Origin: SHLQ01 sp051011575
Lineage (GTDB): Bacteria > Actinomycetota > Acidimicrobiia > Acidimicrobiales > SHLQ01
DNA: 16,368 bases
Direction: 5' to 3'
NCBI GenBank assembly: GCA_051011575.1
Contig: JBPCTR010000080.1
Location: 1-16,368, forward strand
The translations under genes and the position numbers were made by a program. The notes under the pieces were generated by a model, which ran no database searches, was not told the origin of the DNA, and was given only the letters and a program-made list of their open reading frames with translations. This document shows, piece by piece, positions 7,101-14,249 of this stretch (positions are counted from its first letter, which is position 1; every line of letters starts with the position of its first letter).

Positions 7101-8539
7101 GTCACGAAGACCGCCACCGTCACGACGAGGAACACGCCGCATCCGATCTGGATCGCCCGACCCGCCGCCCGGGCCCATGGATGAAACCGCATCCGGTCGT
7201 CGACCGGATCATCGATGCCGATCCCGGCGACAGTGATCAGTGCAACGAGCACTATGAGCGGGAGTATGGCCCCGATGTGACGGAATTTGGCATTCGAGAG
7301 CCACGGCTGGATCATCGCCGCTGGGATCGCGATCCGGGCCAGGATTCCCGTGAATGCTGTTCCGTGCCAGAGCGACGTGGGGCGCACGAGAGCCCAGAGC
7401 GCGGTGAGCGCGACGGGATACCAGAACGCGACGTTCATCCAATGGAGCAGTCGGAATCCACCCACGAAATCGGCCGCCGGGGCAATCTCGGGGTCGCGAG
7501 TGAGAATCAGCTCATACCGTTCGAGGAAGCTCTCGTCTTCGGAGAGGTAGCTTGTGATCTCCGTGTCGGCCCGATCGAGGTACTCGCGGATGGACACGTT
7601 GGCCATGAACTCGCCTCGCGTGTTCGCCAACGCGTCGACGTAACTCTCGCCGGTGTCACGCATTCGTTGTCGCAGGTACGCCTCGATCTGGCCGAAGTCG
7701 TCGCTCCCGATCACCCGCTCGAGGTCCTCGGGATCCGAGAACGCCTGGATCAGATTCACGTCCACGGTGTTGGTGGTGAGCACGAAACCGCCGCTGTTCT
7801 GGGAAACCTGGATCGACCAGGGGAGTAGCAGTCCGAGAACGACGAGGATCACCGTGACACCTGCGACTGTGGCATGGCGAAGTCGAACGCCGTCGCGGCG
7901 ACCCCCCAGGACGAGGACGATCGCCACTGCCACCGCTCCCGCTTGGAGCAGGAACGGCGGGCGAAGGTAGATCGCCCACGCCACGAGCGCGCCGATCGCC
8001 GCGCTCGTGACCAGCGTGCGGGCACGCGTCCATGCCGCGTGGTCGCGCAGCAACAAGACAGTGAGCAGGAACGCCAGGATCAGCACCTTCGACCCGTGGG
8101 CCTCGCCCCAGAGGGTGAACGATTGTGTGGCGGGATCGGGCATGAAGCCGATCACGAGCAGATACCCAAGCGCCACCTTTCGACCGAACATTCGACTCAC
8201 CACAAAGGTGGTGACGGCGAGGAGGCCGAGATCGACCGTTCCCTGCCACAGCCTGAGCAGCCCGATGTCGTTCGTGAGTCGTCGAGCCGGCAGCAGGTGG
8301 CCGATTGGGCCGGGCATGAACCATCCCTTGGCCACGATGCGGTCGAGCGCCGTCTCGGCTTCGGCCACGCCGCGAATCCATCGATGGGTGATGCTCGCTC
8401 CCCGGTGGTAGTACGCCTCGTCGCCAGTGAGCGGGATGAGCCGCATGTAGAGCGCCCACAAGAGGAATCTGTACGCCGCGACGGCGGCGAAAACGAGAGC
8501 GAATACGCGGCGCGGGTGCGCTCTCGCCCTCGCGATCAT
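7097..8539 (-). CDS. Polytopic membrane protein, probable GT-C-type glycosyltransferase, paralogue 1
   Basis: The 480-residue membrane protein is clearly homologous to the next gene on the same strand. It has about ten to eleven hydrophobic segments. GDEAYY (39-44) sits in the first loop after helix 1. Other shared blocks are WFMPGP (73-78), LRLW-GTVDL (95-104), PD-ATQSF-LWGEA-GSK (134-151), YLRPP (191-195), PWS (240-242), VLTT-TVD-N-I-AFSDP-DL (253-273) and QPWLSNAKFRHIG (411-423). The fold assignment to GT-C rests on topology and the D/E loop; the exact family was not recognised. ATG 8539 shares one base with the stop of the upstream hydrolase-like gene, and its own stop overlaps the next start by four bases, so the three genes are probably translated together. 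Confidence 0.72.
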   Translation of the reverse strand: MIARARAHPRRVFALVFAAVAAYRFLLWALYMRLIPLTGDEAYYHRGASITHRWIRGVAEAETALDRIVAKGWFMPGPIGHLLPARRLTNDIGLLRLWQGTVDLGLLAVTTFVVSRMFGRKVALGYLLVIGFMPDPATQSFTLWGEAHGSKVLILAFLLTVLLLRDHAAWTRARTLVTSAAIGALVAWAIYLRPPFLLQAGAVAVAIVLVLGGRRDGVRLRHATVAGVTVILVVLGLLLPWSIQVSQNSGGFVLTTNTVDVNLIQAFSDPEDLERVIGSDDFGQIEAYLRQRMRDTGESYVDALANTRGEFMANVSIREYLDRADTEITSYLSEDESFLERYELILTRDPEIAPAADFVGGFRLLHWMNVAFWYPVALTALWALVRPTSLWHGTAFTGILARIAIPAAMIQPWLSNAKFRHIGAILPLIVLVALITVAGIGIDDPVDDRMRFHPWARAAGRAIQIGCGVFLVVTVAVFVT

Positions 8540-9162
8540 CAGGCCCAGGTCTGCGCCGCGGTGGCGAGACCCTCGATCGTGGCCCGGACCGGCTCGGTCG
8601 GCTCGAGCCCCGGTGAGTCAGCCCACGAGCCCGCCTCGAAGTTCCACCTCAACGCGGGCGGCAGCTCGACCTGGATACCGCCGCTCGTGGAGAGATTCGC
8701 CGGGTTTCGGTGGTGGACACCTCGCAGCTCTCGCGGGATCTTCTTCAGGTCGGTGATCACTGGGAAACGGTCGTCGAGACGCCGCCGAAGGTGCTGTCCG
8801 ACGTGTTCCGCCAACTCACGATTACCGCCGCCGATCAGGACGTGTTGTTTGTCCATGTCGCGGCCATAGCCGTGCACGGTGCACACCGTGTGTACATGAT
8901 CGAAGATCCGGGCAAGAACCGACGACTCCCTGGGTGTCACTCGCGTCGACGGAATGTGCAGTGGCCGTTCTTCAGGTTGGTCGATGTGGTACACCGACGC
9001 GTTCGCCAAGGCGGCTGCCGCGACGGCGATCATCGAGGTGACGCGTTCGACCGGCCCGCCGTGATACGCCAGGAACCCGAACGGTCCCCGGAGCTCATGG
9101 TGCTCGGTCACACCGGGCTGACCGAGGACTTCGGCGAAGGTCATGCCACCGCTGTTGTCCAT
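8539..9162 (-). CDS. Poly-gamma-glutamate hydrolase family protein (YjqB/PghP-like)
   Basis: This 207-residue protein resembles the poly-gamma-glutamate hydrolase family (PF05908), zinc amidohydrolases with a carboxypeptidase-like fold, known from phages and bacteria. Conserved points are LAYHGGPVE (31-39, His34 and Glu39 as likely metal ligands), VHTVCTVHGYGRD (90-102, His97 as third ligand), the GGGNRELA block (111-118), NPANLS (153-158), and GIQVELPPALR (162-172) with Glu166 as candidate catalytic acid. There is no signal peptide, so it is cytoplasmic unless exported otherwise. Start ATG 9162 lies seven bases after the serS stop; an in-frame codon at 9291 would overlap serS heavily and adds Ser/Arg-rich shadow sequence. 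The ligand assignment is inferred by analogy. Known members cut gamma-linked polyglutamate; the substrate here is unknown. Confidence 0.75.
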   Translation of the reverse strand: MDNSGGMTFAEVLGQPGVTEHHELRGPFGFLAYHGGPVERVTSMIAVAAAALANASVYHIDQPEERPLHIPSTRVTPRESSVLARIFDHVHTVCTVHGYGRDMDKQHVLIGGGNRELAEHVGQHLRRRLDDRFPVITDLKKIPRELRGVHHRNPANLSTSGGIQVELPPALRWNFEAGSWADSPGLEPTEPVRATIEGLATAAQTWA

Positions 9163-9169
9163 GCGCGAC

Positions 9170-10420
9170 TCAGCTCGGGGCGGGCACGCTGTCGAAACCG
9201 CAGAACGGGCGAAGCACCTCGGGGACCGAGAAGGAGCCGTCGGCCTGCTGGTAGTGCTCCATGAGGAAGAGCAGCGTGCGCCCGACGGCACAGGCGGTTC
9301 CGTTGAGCGTGTGGACGAAGCCGGACTCGCCCTCGCCCTTGTAGCGAGTGCCGAGGCGGCGGGCCGAATAGTCGGTGTAGTTCGAGCACGACGTGAGTTC
9401 GCGGTACGCGCCCTCCGACGGCAACCAGACCTCGCAGTCGTACTTCTTCGCGGCCGGGTTTCCGAGGTCGCCGGCGGCCACGTTGATCACCCGGTAGGGA
9501 AGTTCGAGCGCATCGAGGATTTCGCGTTCGATCTCGAGCAGGAGTTCGTGCTCTTCCCAGCTCTTTGCCGGGTCCGACCAGATGAACATTTCGACCTTGT
9601 CGAACTGATGGACGCGGAAGATGCCGCGAGTGTCTTTTCCGTAGGTTCCTGCCTCGCGTCGGAAACACGACGAGAACCCGGCATAGCGGATCGGGAGGTC
9701 GGTGGCGTCGAGTCGCTCGCCGCGATGTAGGCCGGCGAGCGCGATCTCCGACGTACCGATGAGATAGAGCTCGTCGGCCGTCACGTCGTAGACCTGGTTT
9801 CGATCGGTCGGGAAGAACCCGGCGTCGATCATCATCTGTTCTCGAACGAGAACCGGCGGAATTGTGGGGATGAAGCCGCGGCCGACGAGCTTCTGCATCG
9901 TCCACTGCACGAGAGCGAACTCGAGCAGTACCGCTTCTCGGTGGAGATAGGCGAAGCGGGAGCCGCTCACGTCGGCGCCCTTTTCGTTGTTCACCCATCC
10001 CATTGCGGCGCCGAAGTCGGCGTGGTCAAGCGGTGGGGCTGGAGGCGTGTCACCGGTGGTCGTGAGGAGTTCGAAGTCCTCCTCGCCGCCGCCGGGAACC
10101 GATTCGTGGGCCGGGTTCGGAATCGTGAGGGCGAGGGTGCGGACATCGGCCTCGAGTATGTCGAGCTCGGCTTCCTTTGCTTTGAGCGCTGCCTTGACTT
10201 CGTTGGCGGACTCGATCTTCGCCGGCCGCTCCTCGGGAGCGGCCTGGCCGATCGCCTTCGATACGGCGTTCGATTCTCCGCGCAGCGCTTCGACCTCGGT
10301 CATGAGTGCTCGCCGGGAGGCGTCGGAGCTGGACAGCCGATCGAGATCGTCGGGCTCGGCTCCTTTGAGGATGGCACCGTCGCGATACGCGCGTTCGTCG
10401 AGTCTGCGGAGGTCGATCAC
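9170..10420 (-). CDS. serS: Serine--tRNA ligase
   Basis: A class II aminoacyl-tRNA synthetase that charges tRNA-Ser, cytoplasmic, 416 residues, close to the usual bacterial length of about 420. The N-terminal tRNA-binding coiled coil spans roughly residues 28-100. The catalytic core has the TSE loop (GTSEI, 222-226), motif 2 FRREAGTYGKDTRGIFRVHQF (253-273) and motif 3 with GRTLLFLMEHYQ (380-391), followed by VPEVLRPF. All expected active-site blocks are present. The start is GTG at 10420, giving the family's usual opening MIDLRRL; an ATG at 10425 is out of frame. The Shine-Dalgarno match is weak. It is divergent from deoC across 77 bp. The downstream hydrolase-like gene begins seven bases after its stop, so it may be read from the same transcript. 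Confidence 0.97.
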   Translation of the reverse strand: MIDLRRLDERAYRDGAILKGAEPDDLDRLSSSDASRRALMTEVEALRGESNAVSKAIGQAAPEERPAKIESANEVKAALKAKEAELDILEADVRTLALTIPNPAHESVPGGGEEDFELLTTTGDTPPAPPLDHADFGAAMGWVNNEKGADVSGSRFAYLHREAVLLEFALVQWTMQKLVGRGFIPTIPPVLVREQMMIDAGFFPTDRNQVYDVTADELYLIGTSEIALAGLHRGERLDATDLPIRYAGFSSCFRREAGTYGKDTRGIFRVHQFDKVEMFIWSDPAKSWEEHELLLEIEREILDALELPYRVINVAAGDLGNPAAKKYDCEVWLPSEGAYRELTSCSNYTDYSARRLGTRYKGEGESGFVHTLNGTACAVGRTLLFLMEHYQQADGSFSVPEVLRPFCGFDSVPAPS

Positions 10421-10497
10421 GGCATCGACGCTACCGCCCGCAGCGCGACCACCGGTGGCTGCCAGGGTGGTTGCCCAAGGGTGGTCGAGCGGCGATC
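10421..10497. promoter_or_regulatory. Divergent intergenic region between serS and deoC
   Basis: This 77-bp gap must hold the start signals of both serS (minus) and deoC (plus) unless they lie within the genes. It contains the 10-bp palindrome CCACCGGTGG (10449-10458) and two exact copies of AGGGTGGT (10464-10471 and 10478-10485), so GGTGG recurs at 10454, 10466 and 10480. No clear -35/-10 pair was found. These could be operator sites, but nothing identifies the regulator. Confidence 0.3.
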
Positions 10498-11649
10498 ATG
10501 GCAGGCGTGAGCACTTCACGAACAATTCGTTTCGAAGCCGACGCCGCGGGCCCGGCCGACGCGATTGAAACCCTCCGACTCTTTCCGCCCGGAACACTGG
10601 GCGAGGTGTCGGTGGAGGCTGTCGAGTCGGTCGAGGGAACGGCCGTCGTTGTTGTAGCGCCCGGGCGCCTCCGAGTGCGCGAAGGCGACCGCCCGAACGA
10701 GGTCGAGGTCGAGGTCGAGTCCTGGTCGGCCGATGCCAGCGCCTTGCGGGCAACGTTCGATGCGCTGTGCACTCTTGTCGCCGATCCGGAACGCCGACGG
10801 ATCCACAGCGGCGGCCCATCGGGTACGACGTCGAATGATCGAGCGGGCTCGCTCGCGGCTTCGCTTCCCGAGGGAGTCGAACGGGTGGCCGATCTTCGGA
10901 TGGCCGTTCGCTGCATCGACCTGACGACGCTCGAGGGCGACGACACTCCGGGCCGCGTGCGCGCGTTGTGTGCGACGGCGCTCCGACCCGATCCAGCCGA
11001 CCCGACGGTGGGCCCGACCGCGGCGGTGTGTATTCACCCGTCGCTGGTCTCGCTCGCCGCGGAACTGACCGAAGAGAGCGATGTTCGAGTCGCGAGCGTC
11101 GGTGGGGCCTTTCCGACCGGGCTGTCGTCGCTCGACGTGAGAGTGGCCGATGTTGTGTCGGCGCGCGCCGACGGCGCCGACGAGATCGACATCGTTCTCA
11201 ACCGGTCGGCCTTCCTCTCGGGCGACCACGAGCTGGCCGAGCGGGAGCTACGCAGCCAAATCGAGGCTGCGGGCGGTGCCCATGTGAAGGTGATCATCGA
11301 GGTGGGCGAGTTGTCGACCGACGATGCGATCGCCACCGCGACACGAATGGCGATCGCCGCCGGCGCACATACGGTGAAGACGTCGACGGGGAAGACGGCC
11401 GTGAACGCAACACCCAGAGCTGTGCTCGTGATGGCGGAGGAGCTCGCAAAACACCACGCCGACACCGGCGAGGTTGTTGGTATCAAGATCGCGGGCGGCG
11501 TCCGCACCGCGGATGACGCGCTTGGCTACCTGGCGATCGTGCGACACACACTGGGCCAGGCCTGGATCGACCCGACGCGGTTCCGGTTCGGCGCTTCGAG
11601 CCTGCTCGGTGCCGTGGTGGCCGAGCTCGCCATGGTCGAGGATCGTTAG
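10498..11649 (+). CDS. deoC: Deoxyribose-phosphate aldolase with N-terminal extension
   Basis: DeoC cleaves 2-deoxyribose-5-phosphate to glyceraldehyde-3-phosphate and acetaldehyde in deoxynucleoside salvage. The 383-residue protein has its aldolase core from about residue 134. The block CIDLTTLEGDDT (139-150) resembles the eukaryotic DERA class more than the short bacterial class. Catalytic residues are Asp231 in DEIDIVLN, Schiff-base Lys294 in VKTSTGK and Lys330 in GIKIAGG; the usual Pro after the last Lys is Ile here. Residues 1-130 precede the core and are not recognised: they are acidic, with beta-like stretches at 30-75, a segment at 80-95, then a Ser/Gly linker. ATG 10498 was chosen; GTG 10507 is an alternative, and neither has a strong ribosome site. 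It converges with cdd, four bases away. Confidence 0.92.
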   Translation: MAGVSTSRTIRFEADAAGPADAIETLRLFPPGTLGEVSVEAVESVEGTAVVVVAPGRLRVREGDRPNEVEVEVESWSADASALRATFDALCTLVADPERRRIHSGGPSGTTSNDRAGSLAASLPEGVERVADLRMAVRCIDLTTLEGDDTPGRVRALCATALRPDPADPTVGPTAAVCIHPSLVSLAAELTEESDVRVASVGGAFPTGLSSLDVRVADVVSARADGADEIDIVLNRSAFLSGDHELAERELRSQIEAAGGAHVKVIIEVGELSTDDAIATATRMAIAAGAHTVKTSTGKTAVNATPRAVLVMAEELAKHHADTGEVVGIKIAGGVRTADDALGYLAIVRHTLGQAWIDPTRFRFGASSLLGAVVAELAMVEDR

Positions 11650-11653
11650 GCGC

Positions 11654-12067
11654 TCACGTCAATTCATCGAGTCGGGCGGGGCCGAATGCGCCCGGAATCA
11701 GGTCGGCGATCGTCACGATTTCCGGGCCGGCATCAACAAGCATGTCCGCTTCGCCGGCCTCACTCAGCAGCTGACGGCACCGGCCGCAGGGCGTGAGGGG
11801 CACGCCCTGATCCGTTCGAACGCAAACGGCCACGAGGTCGTCGACACCGTCGGCGTGCAGGGCCGACACGAGACCGCATTCAGCGCAGAGCGTGAGGCCG
11901 AACGATGCATTCTCGACGTTGCAGCCCACGATCACCCGCCCGTCGCTCGTGAGGCCCGCGGCGCCGACTCGCAGATTGGAGTACGGCGCATGGGCGCGAC
12001 CAGCGACATCAACGGCCGCTTCTCGCAGTCGCTCCCACGGAATGTCGGATGCCGGCGCCATCAACAT
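11654..12067 (-). CDS. cdd: Cytidine deaminase
   Basis: This enzyme deaminates cytidine and deoxycytidine to uridine and deoxyuridine in pyrimidine salvage. The 137-residue chain is the usual length of the small tetrameric form. Zinc ligands are Cys61 (in TLCAECGLVSAL), Cys94 and Cys97 (TPCGRC), and Glu63 is the proton shuttle. The common CAER motif is CAEC here, as in the mycobacterial enzymes. Substrate residues NVENASFG (50-57) are present. The start could be ATG 12067 or ATG 12061; neither has a clear ribosome site. It follows hsp20 by 17 bp with a hairpin between them, and converges with deoC, which fits a shared role in deoxynucleoside salvage. Confidence 0.94.
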   Translation of the reverse strand: MLMAPASDIPWERLREAAVDVAGRAHAPYSNLRVGAAGLTSDGRVIVGCNVENASFGLTLCAECGLVSALHADGVDDLVAVCVRTDQGVPLTPCGRCRQLLSEAGEADMLVDAGPEIVTIADLIPGAFGPARLDELT

Positions 12068-12070
12068 GTT

Positions 12071-12088
12071 CTAGCCGCAGTTGGCTAG
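12071..12088 (-). terminator. Hairpin between hsp20 and cdd, overlapping the hsp20 stop
   Basis: CTAGCC (12071-12076) and GGCTAG (12083-12088) form a perfect six-base-pair stem with a six-base loop. The hsp20 stop (12085-12087) is inside the first arm as read on the minus strand, and the second arm ends three bases before the first cdd ATG. No T-run follows. It may attenuate or terminate, or it may control access to the cdd start. Confidence 0.4.
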
Positions 12089-12606
12089 TGCTTGTACATC
12101 ACCGGAACCTTCGTCAGCTTCGGGTCGTCATCGTCGATCGGCACCCGCACCTCGAGTATGCCGTTCTCGTATTCGGCCCGAACCCGGTTCGTGTCTGCGC
12201 CGGTCGGAAGTGTGGTCGAGCGACGGAACGTGCCGTACCGGAACTCCGAGCGGTATCCGGCCTCGGTTCGCTCCTCCTCCCTCTCTTCTCGCGTCCCGTG
12301 GATTGTCAATGTGTTGCCGGAGACCGACACGTCGATGTCGTCTTCGTCCAACATGCCGGGGAGCTCGGCGCGCAGGACGAGTTCATCGTCGTCGCGGAAC
12401 TGTTCCATTCGCATGGAGTCGATGTTGGCGATCGTGCGTCGGAAGGTGTCCGGCATCCAGCGACCCAGCGAGGCCGGCCAGTGGTCGAACCACTCATCCA
12501 ATCCCGACGACGTCGATCCCGGGTCACGTACGTCGATCTCGGTCTTGTCCGCTGTTGGCGCTCGATCGTTCTTCTCGATGGTCGAGCCCTGTGATTCCTT
12601 GCTCAT
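12085..12606 (-). CDS. Small heat shock protein, Hsp20/alpha-crystallin family
   Basis: An ATP-independent holdase chaperone of 173 residues. A charged, probably disordered N-terminal arm (1-35) leads into WFDHWPASLGRWMPDTF (39-55), a Trp/Phe-rich segment of the kind used for substrate binding. The alpha-crystallin domain runs from about 63 to 158 and contains ELVLRAELPGM (75-85) and the family motif AEYENGILEVRVP (144-156). The C-terminal tail has VPV (167-169), a likely variant of the I-x-I anchor. ATG 12606 has an excellent ribosome site. An in-frame start at 12663 would add an Arg-rich stretch and is not favoured. It sits between guaB and cdd on the same strand, with a 147-bp upstream gap long enough for its own promoter. 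Confidence 0.92.
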   Translation of the reverse strand: MSKESQGSTIEKNDRAPTADKTEIDVRDPGSTSSGLDEWFDHWPASLGRWMPDTFRRTIANIDSMRMEQFRDDDELVLRAELPGMLDEDDIDVSVSGNTLTIHGTREEREEERTEAGYRSEFRYGTFRRSTTLPTGADTNRVRAEYENGILEVRVPIDDDDPKLTKVPVMYKH

Positions 12607-12753
12607 CGCGTGCTCCTTGGATTCGACGGGGACGCGTCGGGTCGACACGTCCCTCGCCCTCATTGGAATCGAGCCGAGTGGCGGACGGTAGGGCCGAACG
12701 TCTGGCTGGTCAGGCTGCGAAGAGCTCGATCCGATGGCCCTCCGCGCCTCCGG
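12607..12753 (-). promoter_or_regulatory. Gap upstream of hsp20, possible heat-shock promoter region
   Basis: This 147-bp gap lies between guaB and hsp20. AAGGAG (complement of 12613-12618) lies six bases before the hsp20 ATG and fixes that start. Upstream are GACGCGTC (12631-12638), a perfect palindrome, and the near copy GACACGTC (12644-12651), 13 bp apart. I found neither a CIRCE nor a HAIR (HspR) operator, and no convincing -35/-10 pair. Confidence 0.35.
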
Positions 12754-14229
12754 TCACTCGTCTCGCATCACGGCGACGTCGTGGGGGTGGCTCTCGCGCA
12801 GGCCCGACTGTGTGATCTGGACGAGCCGGGTGCGAGTGCGCAGCTCGTCGATGTCGGCCGCACCGGCGTATCCCATACCCGAGCGGAGTCCGCCCACCAT
12901 CTGACCCACGAGATCGGCGATTGACCCGGCGTACCGGACGCGAGCTTCGACCCCCTCGGCCACATGTTTGCCGGGTGTCTGGCCAGTTCCGTACCGATCG
13001 GCTGCCCGGCCCCGCATGGCGCCGGCTGAGCCCATGCCCCGGTACGTCTTCCACATCGCACCGTCGACGAGCTCGAGGTCGCCCGGTGCCTCGTCGGTAC
13101 CAGCGAGCAGGTTGCCCACCATGACCGCGTTCGCGCCCGCAGCGAAACACTTGACGATGTCGCCAGAGGTCACGACACCACCGTCGGCAATGATCGGGAT
13201 TCCGTGGCTGGCTGCGGTGCGGGCGGTCTCGTGGATGGCGCTCATCTGAGGCATACCGGCACCGGCAACGATCCGTGTCGTGCAGATGCTGCCAGCACCC
13301 ACCCCCACCTTCACCACATCGGCGCCGGCTTCGACCAGAGCATCGACTCCTTCAGCTGTGACCACATTGCCGCCGACGACGACGATCTCCGGCCAGCCCT
13401 TCTTGATTGTCCGAACCGCGTTGATCACACCAGCGGTGTGACCGTGTGCGGTGTCGATGACGAGCATGTCGACACCGGCGTCAGCGAGCGCTTCGGTGCG
13501 CTCGGCCGTGTCGGTCACGCCGATCGCCGCACCAACTCGCAGGCGACCGGCGGGGTCGAGGGTGGCGTTGGGCTTTTCGATTCGTTTGTCGATGTCCTTG
13601 ACGGTGATGAGCCCGACGAGAAGGCCACCATCGTCGACCAGTGGGAGCTTCTCGATGCGCCACTTGTGGAGAACTGCCTTGGCGTCTTCCAGCGTGGTGC
13701 CCGCGGGGGCGGTGATCAGGCGCTCGTGGGTCATGAACTCGGTGACCGGCTTGTTGAACTGGTCGGGAGTGCAGAAACGGATGTCTCGGTTGGTGAGAAT
13801 TCCCACAAGCCGACCATCGGCCTCGCAGATCGGCACGCCGCTGATCTTGTGGGTTGCCATGAGATTTTCGGCGTCTTGAAGGCTCGCCGTTGGCGGCAGC
13901 GAGATCGGATTGCTGATCATGCCTGATTGCGCCCTCTTCACGAGGTCGACATGCTCCGCCTGCTCGGCGGCCGAGAGGTTTCGATGCAGGATGCCAATGC
14001 CACCTTCGCGCGCCATCGCCACGGCCAAAGGCGCCTCGGTGACGGTGTCCATCGCGGCCGACAGCAGCGGCACCCGAAGCGAGATGTCGCCGAGCTGCAC
14101 CGAGGTGTCGACGTCGTCGGGGAGCACTTCGCTGTATCCCGGAACCACAAGGAGATCATCGAACGTGAGCGCGCGCGAGCCCGCGAACACGTCGGAGTTG
14201 AGATCGGCCCGGTCAGCTGCTCCGCTCAT
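12754..14229 (-). CDS. guaB: Inosine-5'-monophosphate dehydrogenase
   Basis: This NAD-dependent enzyme oxidises IMP to XMP, the first committed step of guanine nucleotide synthesis. Its 491 residues are a typical length. The opening block LTFDDLLVVPGYS (21-33) and SAAMDTVTE (57-65) belong to the TIM barrel. Two CBS domains are inserted at about residues 104-215. The catalytic loop GAGSICTTRI (311-320) contains Cys316; IADGG (347-351) and the flap MGSAGAMRGRAADRYG (399-414) follow. All key residues are in place. ATG 14229 has an AGG-type weak ribosome site and lies only 20 bp after the DUF2071 gene, so it may be transcribed with crcB1-crcB2-DUF2071. Confidence 0.97.
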   Translation of the reverse strand: MSGAADRADLNSDVFAGSRALTFDDLLVVPGYSEVLPDDVDTSVQLGDISLRVPLLSAAMDTVTEAPLAVAMAREGGIGILHRNLSAAEQAEHVDLVKRAQSGMISNPISLPPTASLQDAENLMATHKISGVPICEADGRLVGILTNRDIRFCTPDQFNKPVTEFMTHERLITAPAGTTLEDAKAVLHKWRIEKLPLVDDGGLLVGLITVKDIDKRIEKPNATLDPAGRLRVGAAIGVTDTAERTEALADAGVDMLVIDTAHGHTAGVINAVRTIKKGWPEIVVVGGNVVTAEGVDALVEAGADVVKVGVGAGSICTTRIVAGAGMPQMSAIHETARTAASHGIPIIADGGVVTSGDIVKCFAAGANAVMVGNLLAGTDEAPGDLELVDGAMWKTYRGMGSAGAMRGRAADRYGTGQTPGKHVAEGVEARVRYAGSIADLVGQMVGGLRSGMGYAGAADIDELRTRTRLVQITQSGLRESHPHDVAVMRDE

Positions 14230-14249
14230 GGGTCAAACCTAGCGGCCCC

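Noticed and set aside
6078..7184. Plus-strand open frame of 368 residues opposite the second GT-C-like gene
   Set aside because: The minus-strand frame gives a coherent membrane protein homologous to its neighbour; this one is polar and composition-biased.
8539..9162. Prophage remnant suggested by the PghP/YjqB-like enzyme
   Set aside because: No other phage gene, integrase or attachment repeat is present, and the gene is embedded between serS and coupled membrane-protein genes with similar base composition.
9163..9291. Longer N-terminus for the poly-gamma-glutamate hydrolase-like gene
   Set aside because: It would overlap the catalytic-domain end of serS by 122 bases and reads as Ser/Arg/Pro-rich shadow sequence.
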